NCBI GenBank assembly: GCA_023393825.1
Contig: JAEXBW010000018.1
Location: 1-16,212, forward strand
DNA length: 16,212 bases
Direction: 5' to 3'
From: Elusimicrobiota bacterium
GTDB lineage: Bacteria > Elusimicrobiota > Elusimicrobia > Elusimicrobiales > Elusimicrobiaceae
The first letter of the stretch is position 1; each line of letters begins with the position of its first letter. This document shows, piece by piece, positions 1 to 5,900 of this stretch. The position numbers and the translations under genes are program-made. The notes under the pieces are model-generated. The model saw only the letters and a program-made list of their open reading frames with translations. It ran no database searches and was not told the origin of the DNA.

Positions 1-181
1 GGGCGACGGTCATTACTATTTGTTTTCCCCAAGGGAAACTTAACATAAACCAAGCAATGACTAAGTTAAGAACAAGACACTTTAATATAGGAATCCACTT
101 TATTGCCTTTCTGTTTTTTGACACTAAATAGGATATTGCCATAAAAACAAAAATACCAACGATATTAGCCAGTAAAAACAT
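1..181 (-). CDS. nupC: NupC-family nucleoside transporter, N-terminal part (partial)
   Basis: The minus strand opens with an ATG at 181-179 and stays open for 60 codons to the window edge. The protein starts MFLLANIVGIFVFMAISYL, has a basic stretch (SKNRKAIKW), and continues into a second hydrophobic helix with AWFMLSFPWG. This layout (first helix, basic loop, then a helix ending near a Gly) matches the start of concentrative nucleoside transporters of the NupC family, which import nucleosides with Na+ or H+ across the inner membrane. A strong Shine-Dalgarno (AAGGAGG, on the minus strand at about 186-192) sits 4-5 bases before the start and fixes it. About 340 further residues would be expected beyond the window. 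The family call rests on a short N-terminus without the conserved core, so it is likely but not certain. Confidence 0.72.
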   Translation of the reverse strand, partial: MFLLANIVGIFVFMAISYLVSKNRKAIKWIPILKCLVLNLVIAWFMLSFPWGKQIVMTVA

Positions 182-199
182 TACAGCCTCCTTATTTGA

Positions 200-214
200 T
201 TACATATAATGTAA
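200..214. promoter_or_regulatory. Palindrome before the nucleoside transporter, possible operator
   Basis: TTACAT-ATA-ATGTAA is a perfect 6-bp inverted repeat around a 3-bp centre, 18 bp upstream of the transporter start and just before its Shine-Dalgarno. The symmetry and place suit a dimeric repressor site or an overlap with the promoter -10 region. No regulator can be named. In such AT-rich DNA a 6-bp palindrome can also arise by chance. Confidence 0.28.
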
Positions 215-312
215 ATACAATTTTTATTTTACTAAATAATATGCAAAATGGAGTTAAACTTGTGGAAAGCTGTTTTTTAGGAGTATTTTATATAAATTAA
301 GACAAGGTCGTT

Positions 313-455
313 ATGCAAGTATTTTGCTTCGTCCCAGAAGATTGCGTGATTTGGTTTATGCCGTCCGCCGCAGAACAAATTTTCAAGCAAGCAGCGTGAT
401 TAGGCGGGGAGATTTATGTCTTTTATTAAATGCCGTTATTATGCAAGTATTTTGC
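313..455. repeat. 15-bp direct repeat pair flanking the dispersed block
   Basis: ATGCAAGTATTTTGC occurs exactly at 313-327 and again at 441-455, with starts 128 bp apart. Both copies are preceded by a similar CGTTAT/CGTTATT context. Each unit can fold as a small hairpin (GCAA, 5-nt loop, TTGC). The pair brackets the conserved block at 341-399, so it may mark the ends of an inserted or duplicated segment. Confidence 0.7.
341..399. repeat. Dispersed repeat block, copy 1
   Basis: This 59-bp block matches 9881-9939 in the same orientation at 49 of 59 positions without gaps; most differences are transitions. The block is bounded internally by the short direct repeat GCGTGATT (344-351 and 394-401), exactly 50 bp apart, a spacing kept in copy 2. 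It is followed after about 60 bp by a long hairpin (461-540), as copy 2 is followed by its own hairpin. It lies 3' of lpdA. I do not recognise the family. An unautonomous dispersed element or a structured-RNA element are both possible. Confidence 0.75.
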
Positions 456-460
456 GATGA

Positions 461-540
461 TTTTTAATTTTCATTTTATTGCAAGGTATATCTGGAGCGG
501 CTGGAAGCCCGCATATCCGCAGCAATAAAAAAATTAAAAA
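461..540. repeat. Long imperfect hairpin 3' of lpdA
   Basis: The arms are 461-482 (TTTTTAATTTTCATTTTATTGC) and 522-540 (GCAATAAAAAAATTAAAAA); they pair over about 19 bp with a 3-nt bulge. Inside lies a second imperfect stem, roughly GGTATATC with GCATATCC and GCGGCT with AGCCCGC around GGAA. It begins 24 bp beyond the lpdA stop, so on the minus strand it could end or stabilise that transcript. The hairpin at 9957-10045 has similar AT-rich arms, so it may instead be the distal part of the dispersed element. Confidence 0.6.
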
Positions 541-563
541 GGGCGCAAAAGACACCGCAAACC

Positions 564-1916
564 TTATTTATTTAACGCGTCCTTGATGGTTTCCGATACA
601 GTCGGATGTGCAAAAACTATCTTAGCCACCTGCCCCGCCGTCATCCCCGCATGAATCGCCAGAAGCGGAATATGTATCAACTCCGCCGCAGACGGCCCGA
701 CAATCTGCGCGCCAACAATCTTACCAGTCTTAACATCACTCAAAATCTGAGTAAAGCCTTCGCCCTCGTCCTGCGTCAAAGCGCGTCCGTTGGCAAGCAT
801 AAAAAACTTGTGTGCCTTAACTTCTATGCCCTTTGCGGCGGCCTCTTTTTTGTTAAGGCCGACGGAGGCAACCTCGGGCCAGGTATAAATAGCTTTGGGT
901 ATTAAATCGTTATCATAGGCGGCGTTATGGCCCATAATAAGTTCGGCGGCAACTTCCCCCTGCGCGGTGGCGGCGTGCGCCAACAAACAAAGGCCGTTAA
1001 CATCGCCAACAGCGTAAATATTATCTTTAACTTTTAAGGTTTTAGGGTCTACCGTAATACCTTTGCGTGTCCAAGTGATACCTGCGGCTTCGGGTTTTAA
1101 TTCGGTTAAATCCACACTTCTGCCGACGGCTACAAGTACTTCCTCACTTTCCACAACACTGCCGTCATCAAGAACAATTTGCTTTAAATTGCCTTCAAAT
1201 TTAATATCTTTTGCGCTGCGGCCCGTAAGCAATTGTATGCCGCGCTTTTCAAAAGAAGTTTTTAAAACTCTTACGCTGTCTTCGTCTTCAACGGCAACTA
1301 TTGAGGGCAGCATCTCCACTATGGTAACTTTACTGCCAAGCGCGTTAAAGATGCACGCAAATTCGCACCCTATCACGCCCCCGCCGATAATGGTAAGGCG
1401 GGCGGGAACATTTTGCAGGGTAAATATATTGCTGTTATCAAAAAGTTTATCTTTATGTTTATCAAACGGAGCGGGATAAAAAGCCGTGCTGCCCGCCGCT
1501 ATAATAACATCGTCAAAAGTTATGCTTTGCCCGTTTACGGTAAGTTCTTTATCGCTCACAAAGGATGCGGAACCTTCTATATAATTTATTTTCGCGGCTT
1601 TAAACACGCTTAAAAGCCCGCGTTTTAATCTATCAGTAACGCCCTGCCTTCTTGTTTGTATTTTGGCAAAATCAAAGGTATTAAAAAACTCCTGCGCTTT
1701 CTCGGGGGAGGAGGATAAAGCGGCAAGTTTTTTAACGCCGTCAAATTTATGCGCCGCGTCTAAAAGGGATTTGGAAGGTATGCACCCGCAATTAAGGCAA
1801 ACGCCGCCCGCGTGGCCCTTTTCTATAAGGGTAACTTGCGCGCCTAAAGCAGCCGCTTTAAGTGCGGCGGGATAACCGCCGGGGCCTGCGCCTATGATAG
1901 CTATTCTTTTTGTCAT
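564..1916 (-). CDS. lpdA: Dihydrolipoyl dehydrogenase (E3)
   Basis: This 450-residue flavoprotein would reoxidise the dihydrolipoyl group of a 2-oxoacid dehydrogenase or of the glycine cleavage system, passing electrons through FAD to NAD+ (EC 1.8.1.4). It shows the N-terminal FAD motif GAGPGG (9-14), the redox disulfide in GGVCLNCGCIPSK (C40 and C45, with an extra C43 between them), the NAD-binding GGGVIGCEFA region, the second FAD motif around YAVGDV, and the C-terminal His-Glu dyad in FAHPTVSETI (H437, E442). The length is normal for the family. I chose the ATG at 1916 because GGGGGAG lies just upstream and MTKRIAIIGAG is the expected N-terminus; a longer frame from 1991 would overlap radC. 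No E1, E2, lipoyl carrier or glycine-cleavage gene is in the window, so its partner complex is unknown. It is divergent from radC, with 45 bp between the starts. Confidence 0.93.
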   Translation of the reverse strand: MTKRIAIIGAGPGGYPAALKAAALGAQVTLIEKGHAGGVCLNCGCIPSKSLLDAAHKFDGVKKLAALSSSPEKAQEFFNTFDFAKIQTRRQGVTDRLKRGLLSVFKAAKINYIEGSASFVSDKELTVNGQSITFDDVIIAAGSTAFYPAPFDKHKDKLFDNSNIFTLQNVPARLTIIGGGVIGCEFACIFNALGSKVTIVEMLPSIVAVEDEDSVRVLKTSFEKRGIQLLTGRSAKDIKFEGNLKQIVLDDGSVVESEEVLVAVGRSVDLTELKPEAAGITWTRKGITVDPKTLKVKDNIYAVGDVNGLCLLAHAATAQGEVAAELIMGHNAAYDNDLIPKAIYTWPEVASVGLNKKEAAAKGIEVKAHKFFMLANGRALTQDEGEGFTQILSDVKTGKIVGAQIVGPSAAELIHIPLLAIHAGMTAGQVAKIVFAHPTVSETIKDALNK

Positions 1917-1949
1917 AACTCCCCCTGTAATATTAACCTGATAAAAGTA

Positions 1950-1961
1950 TATAATATTTGT
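1950..1961 (+). promoter_or_regulatory. Candidate -10 element of radC, leaderless geometry
   Basis: A consensus TATAAT (1950-1955) lies six bases before the radC ATG at 1962, which would put the transcription start at or next to the start codon. No Shine-Dalgarno precedes the ATG. A good -35 hexamer is not obvious. The 45-bp gap also has to hold the lpdA promoter on the other strand. Confidence 0.45.
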
Positions 1962-2657
1962 ATGTCTGATAAACCCTCCTTCCACGGACACAGAGATAGG
2001 CTTCGCTCAAGATTTTCCGCCTCGGGGCTGGATTCTTTTATGGACCACGAAGTGCTGGAGCTTTTGCTTACTTTCTGTATCCCCAGAAAAGATACCAAAC
2101 CCATAGCGTGGGCGCTTATAAAGCGCTTCGGTTCTCTATCGGGAGTATTGGACGCGACGCCAAAAGAACTTGCGCAAGTGCAAGGGATAGGCGAGCAGAG
2201 CGCGGTATTTTTGAACTTAATCCGCGCGACAATGCGCAAATACTTTTTGGAACAGGTAAAGGAACGTAAGGAAATTAAAAACCCCGAAAGCGTGGTTGAT
2301 TTTTGCCAAGCCTCTCTGCAGGGCGAAGCCAATGAAGTTTTTGAAGTTATCTACCTTACCACCCGCAACACGGTTATCGGCGTGGAACGCATTGCCATAG
2401 GCACCATTGACCGCGCAAGCATATCACCCAGAAAAATTATAGAAAACGCTTTCAACCGCCGCGCCGCCGCGCTTATCTTTGTCCACAACCACCCATCTGG
2501 CGAACCCAGCCCGTCGCAAGAGGATATTTCCCTTACGGAAAATCTTTCTCGCATCGCCGCACCCCTTGGCATCATAGTGCTGGACCACATTATAGTGGGC
2601 AAGGGCAAGTTTTTTAGCATAAAAGCAAACAATTTTATAAAACCTAAAAAAGGATAA
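1962..2657 (+). CDS. radC: RadC/JAB-domain DNA repair-associated protein
   Basis: The 231-residue protein has an N-terminal helix-hairpin-helix region (about residues 50-90, including LSGVLDATPKEL and VQGIGEQSA) and a C-terminal JAMM/MPN metalloprotease-like domain. The latter carries the zinc motif FVHNHPSGEPSPSQED (H175, H177, D188). This is the standard RadC architecture and length. RadC was historically linked to recombination repair, but its biochemical role is unsettled. The start at 1962 gives the usual short N-terminus (MSDKPSFHGHRDRLRSRF) and has no ribosome binding site. It is the first gene of an operon with the cysteine desulfidase (3-bp gap) and the RNA methyltransferase; no functional link among the three is evident. 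Confidence 0.93.
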   Translation: MSDKPSFHGHRDRLRSRFSASGLDSFMDHEVLELLLTFCIPRKDTKPIAWALIKRFGSLSGVLDATPKELAQVQGIGEQSAVFLNLIRATMRKYFLEQVKERKEIKNPESVVDFCQASLQGEANEVFEVIYLTTRNTVIGVERIAIGTIDRASISPRKIIENAFNRRAAALIFVHNHPSGEPSPSQEDISLTENLSRIAAPLGIIVLDHIIVGKGKFFSIKANNFIKPKKG

Positions 2658-2660
2658 TTT

Positions 2661-3941
2661 ATGGCGACGCTATTAAAGGAAGTTTTAAAACATCAGGTCT
2701 ATCCCGCAATGGGTTGCACGGAACCCGTTTCCGTCGCGCTTTGCGCCGCCAATGCCGCCGCGCTGGTTAAAGGCAAAATTAAAAAAGCAATTATCTTTAC
2801 CGATACCGCCACCTTTAAAAACGGCCTTGGCGTAAGAATACCAAATACCAAAGGCGAAAAAGGCAATCTTTTAGCAGCGGCTGCAGGGCTGATACTTGCC
2901 AACCCGCAAAGCGGTATGGAAATATTAAAACAGGTAACACCCGCCGTATTAAAACAGGCAAAAGAACTGGTAAAAAATAAAAAGGTGGAAGTTAAAATTG
3001 CCGATAAAAAAGATTTTTACGTACAGGCGGAAGTTGAAACTACCGACGGGCAAACCGCCGCCTGCGTTATAAGCGGCAGCCACACAAATATAGCTTTGTT
3101 AAAGCAAAACGGCAAGATAATTTTTAAGGGTAAAGAAGTTAAAAAAGCCCCCTGCTCCGCATTTAAAGAACAGCTTAAAAAAGCAAATTTAAAAACACTT
3201 TTAAAAGAAGCGCAAAAAGCCGATAAAGAAGATTTGGCCTATATAAAAAAAGGCGTAATAACCAACCTTGCCGCCGCAAAAGAGGGCGAGAAACTTAAAA
3301 AAGTAGGTTATTATTTGGACCGTTTGGTACAGCAGGATATGTTAAGCAAAAATATAATAAACTCCTGCAAAATACTTGCCGCAAGGGCCGCTGACGCCAG
3401 AATGGACGGCGCGGCAATACCCGTTATGAGCAGCGGGGAAAGCGGCAACCAAGGCATAGTGGCAATATTGGTTCCGTATCAAGTGGGCAAGCAAATGAAG
3501 ATTAAAGAAGAAACAATATTAAAAAGCATTGCCCTCTCCCACCTTTTAAACGGTTATGTAAAGTGCTACACGGGCGAACTTGCGCCTATCTGCGGCTGCG
3601 CGATAGCAGCAGGCGTGGGCGCGGCTGCCGCCATAACTTACCAGCAAAAAGGCGCGGACGTAAAAGCCATAAGCCTTGCCATAAATAATATTATCAGCGA
3701 TATAGGCGGTATGCTTTGCGACGGCGCAAAAAGCGGCTGCGCGCTAAAAGTTGTAAGCTCGGTAGACAGCGCAATACGCGCCGCGTTTATGGGCATAAAT
3801 TATTACGGCATAACGGAAGTTGAAGGCTTTGTCGGCAAAACCGCCGAGCAAACCATACAAAATTTAAGCAGAATATCCACGGTGGGCATGGTCCATGTAG
3901 ACAACACCATAGTGGACATAATGCAGGATAAAACAAAATAA
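2661..3941 (+). CDS. cyuA: L-cysteine desulfidase / UPF0597 family (CyuA/YhaM-like)
   Basis: This 426-residue protein belongs to the UPF0597 (serine dehydratase alpha-like) family, whose studied members are Fe-S enzymes that split L-cysteine into pyruvate, ammonia and sulfide in the cytoplasm. Family hallmarks are visible: YPAMGCTEPVSVAL near the N-terminus (C19), KNGLGVRIPNT, the ISGSHTN segment, SSGESGNQGI, CGCAIAAGVGAAAA and GGMLCDGAKSGCALK, whose cysteines are candidate cluster ligands. AGGA ends 6 bases before the ATG at 2661. The gene follows radC by 3 bp, and its TAA shares one base with the ATG of the next gene (TAATG), so translation of the pair is probably coupled. A related enzyme acting on serine or another thiol amino acid cannot be excluded. 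Confidence 0.85.
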   Translation: MATLLKEVLKHQVYPAMGCTEPVSVALCAANAAALVKGKIKKAIIFTDTATFKNGLGVRIPNTKGEKGNLLAAAAGLILANPQSGMEILKQVTPAVLKQAKELVKNKKVEVKIADKKDFYVQAEVETTDGQTAACVISGSHTNIALLKQNGKIIFKGKEVKKAPCSAFKEQLKKANLKTLLKEAQKADKEDLAYIKKGVITNLAAAKEGEKLKKVGYYLDRLVQQDMLSKNIINSCKILAARAADARMDGAAIPVMSSGESGNQGIVAILVPYQVGKQMKIKEETILKSIALSHLLNGYVKCYTGELAPICGCAIAAGVGAAAAITYQQKGADVKAISLAINNIISDIGGMLCDGAKSGCALKVVSSVDSAIRAAFMGINYYGITEVEGFVGKTAEQTIQNLSRISTVGMVHVDNTIVDIMQDKTK

Positions 3942-4642
3942 TGAGCATTTCTATAATACTTGTAAGGCCCAGAAATCCGCAAAATATTGGCGCGGCGGCG
4001 CGCGCTATGGGCAATTTCGGGCTGGAAGATTTACGCGTGGTGGACCCTTATGCCCCCGTGTGGCAAGAGGCTGTTTCCGCCGTGGACGCACATTATATTT
4101 TAAGCAATGCAAAAGTTTATGGCGATATTTTAAGCGCGGCTGCCGACTGCAACCTTATAATAGCCACCACCGCCCTAAAAAATAGAAAGGTAGGCCAGCA
4201 AATAGTAAGCCTGCCCGACATACAAAACTTTCTGGCGGATTATAAAGACCAAAACATAGCCATAGTCTTCGGGCCGGAAAAGACAGGCCTTACCGCGCAG
4301 GAAATAGAACTTGCCCACGCCGTGCTAAATATCCCGACTACGGCAAAAGTTCCGTCCATAAATCTGGCGCAGGCGGTTATTTTGTGCTGCTACGAACTTT
4401 CCAAAAATACAATAAAAACAAAACGCATAGGCACAAAACGCCTGCCGACCGTAAAAGAACAGCAAATAGTGGCGGAAAATATTAAACAACTTATCGCGCT
4501 GCTGGATTTACCGCCGACATTAAGCAAAGGCGTAACCGACAAAAAACTTAATGATTTAAATGCCCGACACGCGTTGAGCAAAGAAAATATTTTTTTTATC
4601 AATACAATAGTAACAAAGCTTTTAAATAAATTAAAACCATAA
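3941..4642 (+). CDS. trmJ: SpoU/TrmJ-type RNA 2'-O-methyltransferase
   Basis: The 233-residue protein is a SPOUT (trefoil-knot) methyltransferase that uses S-adenosylmethionine. All three SpoU motifs are visible: VRPRNPQNIGAAARAM (residues 8-23, with the key N15 and R21), IVFGPEKTGLT (108-118), and IPTTAKVPSINLAQAV (131-146). The order, the length and the C-terminal helical extension fit TrmJ, which methylates nucleotide 32 in the anticodon loop of tRNAs. Other members of the TrmH family act on other tRNA or rRNA positions, so the exact target is inferred. The start overlaps the desulfidase stop by one base. A strong intrinsic terminator follows directly, closing the operon. Confidence 0.85.
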   Translation: MSISIILVRPRNPQNIGAAARAMGNFGLEDLRVVDPYAPVWQEAVSAVDAHYILSNAKVYGDILSAAADCNLIIATTALKNRKVGQQIVSLPDIQNFLADYKDQNIAIVFGPEKTGLTAQEIELAHAVLNIPTTAKVPSINLAQAVILCCYELSKNTIKTKRIGTKRLPTVKEQQIVAENIKQLIALLDLPPTLSKGVTDKKLNDLNARHALSKENIFFINTIVTKLLNKLKP

Positions 4643-4666
4643 AACCGCCCTTAACGGCGGTTTTTT
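4641..4666 (+). terminator. Intrinsic terminator of the radC-cyuA-trmJ operon
   Basis: AAAACCGCC (4641-4649) pairs with GGCGGTTTT (4656-4664) around a 6-nt loop. With TTTTTT at 4661-4666, this is a classical rho-independent terminator. It starts inside the trmJ stop codon. Confidence 0.92.
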
Positions 4667-4706
4667 GACGAATTAAAAACAGCAATCGGCGGCAGCTTGG
4701 CGGCGT

Positions 4707-4736
4707 TTGGTACGGGGGCTGTCTAAAAGATATAAT
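4707..4736 (+). promoter_or_regulatory. Candidate sigma-70 promoter of buk-ptb
   Basis: TTGGTA (4707-4712) and a perfect TATAAT (4731-4736) are separated by 18 bp. The start codon lies about 40 bp further on. A second AT-rich hexamer (TAAAAT, 4742-4747) could also serve. The position between the upstream terminator and buk fits a dedicated promoter. Confidence 0.55.
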
Positions 4737-4777
4737 TATGTTAAAATATGTAAATAAATCCTTTCGCGGAGCATTCA

Positions 4778-5887
4778 ATGAACTACAATATATTGGTTAT
4801 TAATCCGGGTTCGACGTCGGACGATATCGGATATTACCGTAATTTGCAGACAGTTTTTGAAGTAAGATTAGAATACTCGGCTAAAGATATCGCCCCGTAT
4901 ATCAACAAAAATGTTACGGAAATGGCCCCTTTAAAGGAAAAAATTATCCTTTCCTGCCTTAAAGACCATAATGTGGATTTAAAAGAAATTGACGTCGTAA
5001 TCGGCCGCGGCGGGCTTACCAAACCCACCGAAGGCGGCATTTATTATATAAACGATTTAATGGTGGAAGATTTAACCTACCGCGCGCTTGGCACCCACCC
5101 GTGCAATTTAGGCGCAATATTGGCAAGAGATATAGCCAAAAAAGCGGGCTGCCTAAGCATTATTACCGACCCTGAAGTTACCGACGAACTTTTGCCCGAA
5201 GCCAAATATACGGGTATGCCCGAAGTTAAGCGAATGCCCATTTTCCATTGCCTCAGCCAAAGACGCGTGGCTTATCTTACCGCAAAGGAAATAGGCAAAC
5301 CCTACGAGCAATGCCGTTTTGTTATTATGCATTGCGGCGGCGGGGTAACGGTGGGCGCGCATATAAACGGTAAAATTATAGACGTAAATAACGGGCTTGA
5401 AGCCGAAGGCCCCATGACGCCGCAGCGTTGCGGCAGCCTTCCCCCCGGCGTGTTTGCAAAGTTATGTTACAGCGGTAAATTTACCAAAGAAGAAATGAAC
5501 CTTAAAATCCGCGGACACGGCGGCCTGTACGCATATACAGGCACACACGACGTAAAAGAAATTTCAGAATTTATAAAAACAGGCGTAAAAAAGCCTGAAA
5601 GCGCCATAACCTGCACACAGCAGGAGGCCAAAGCGGCCGTGGACGCTATGATATACCAATTTGCAAAGTACATTGCTTATATGGCCGGAGCAGCGCAGGG
5701 CAATCTTGATGCCGTAATACTTACTGGCGCTGTGATGTACGACGATTATATAAGAGAGACTTTAACACAAAAAGTAAGCTGGCTGGGCAAGGTTTACGCC
5801 TATCCCGGCAGCAACGAAAAAGCCGCCCTTAAAGAAGCCGCCGTCAGAGCCTTGCAAAACCCTGCAATTATAAAAGAATATAAATAG
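4778..5887 (+). CDS. buk: Butyrate kinase (acyl kinase)
   Basis: This 369-residue ASKHA-fold kinase would convert butyryl (or branched-chain acyl) phosphate plus ADP to the acid and ATP (EC 2.7.2.7). Visible motifs are the N-terminal phosphate loop NPGSTS (9-14), GRGG in VVIGRGGLTKP, the HCGGGVTVGAHINGKIIDVNN region, EGPMTPQRCGSLP and ILTGAVMYDDY near the C-terminus. The length is normal. The residues after the first motif are unusual: NPGSTS is followed by DD, where typical butyrate kinases have TK. GGAG lies six bases upstream of the ATG at 4778. The phosphotransbutyrylase gene follows 13 bp downstream, forming the classic acyl-CoA to acid plus ATP module. The real acyl substrate cannot be read from sequence. 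Isobutyrate or isovalerate from amino acids is as likely as butyrate. Confidence 0.88.
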   Translation: MNYNILVINPGSTSDDIGYYRNLQTVFEVRLEYSAKDIAPYINKNVTEMAPLKEKIILSCLKDHNVDLKEIDVVIGRGGLTKPTEGGIYYINDLMVEDLTYRALGTHPCNLGAILARDIAKKAGCLSIITDPEVTDELLPEAKYTGMPEVKRMPIFHCLSQRRVAYLTAKEIGKPYEQCRFVIMHCGGGVTVGAHINGKIIDVNNGLEAEGPMTPQRCGSLPPGVFAKLCYSGKFTKEEMNLKIRGHGGLYAYTGTHDVKEISEFIKTGVKKPESAITCTQQEAKAAVDAMIYQFAKYIAYMAGAAQGNLDAVILTGAVMYDDYIRETLTQKVSWLGKVYAYPGSNEKAALKEAAVRALQNPAIIKEYK

Positions 5888-5900
5888 GAGAAGAAAGAAA

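Larger units (their letters stand above)
182..563. other. Gene-free region (382 bp) with nested repeats
   Basis: This gap separates the 5' end of the nucleoside transporter from the 3' end of lpdA; both genes are on the minus strand. It holds, in order: the transporter leader with its palindrome, an AT-rich stretch (about 215-300), a 15-bp direct repeat pair (313-327 and 441-455), the dispersed block at 341-399, and a long hairpin (461-540). No ORF with homology I recognise is present. The only ORF overlapping the repeat is a 28-codon frame at 313-399 with no Shine-Dalgarno. Confidence 0.7.

Noticed and set aside
341..540. CRISPR array or attC/integron site
   Set aside because: There are only two distant copies of the block, no regular short repeat-spacer pattern, and no cas or integrase gene.
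1063..1479. Plus-strand ORF within lpdA
   Set aside because: It is antisense to the conserved central part of lpdA, is Ser/Leu-rich and has no recognisable domain.
1917..1991. 25-residue N-terminal extension of lpdA from ATG 1991
   Set aside because: The extension runs into radC coding sequence and lacks a ribosome site. ATG 1916 has GGGGGAG upstream and gives the expected MTKRIAIIGAG start.
1913..2332. Long minus-strand ORF overlapping radC (139 codons)
   Set aside because: It lies antisense to radC, which has complete HhH and JAMM motifs. The product resembles no family and overlaps the lpdA start.
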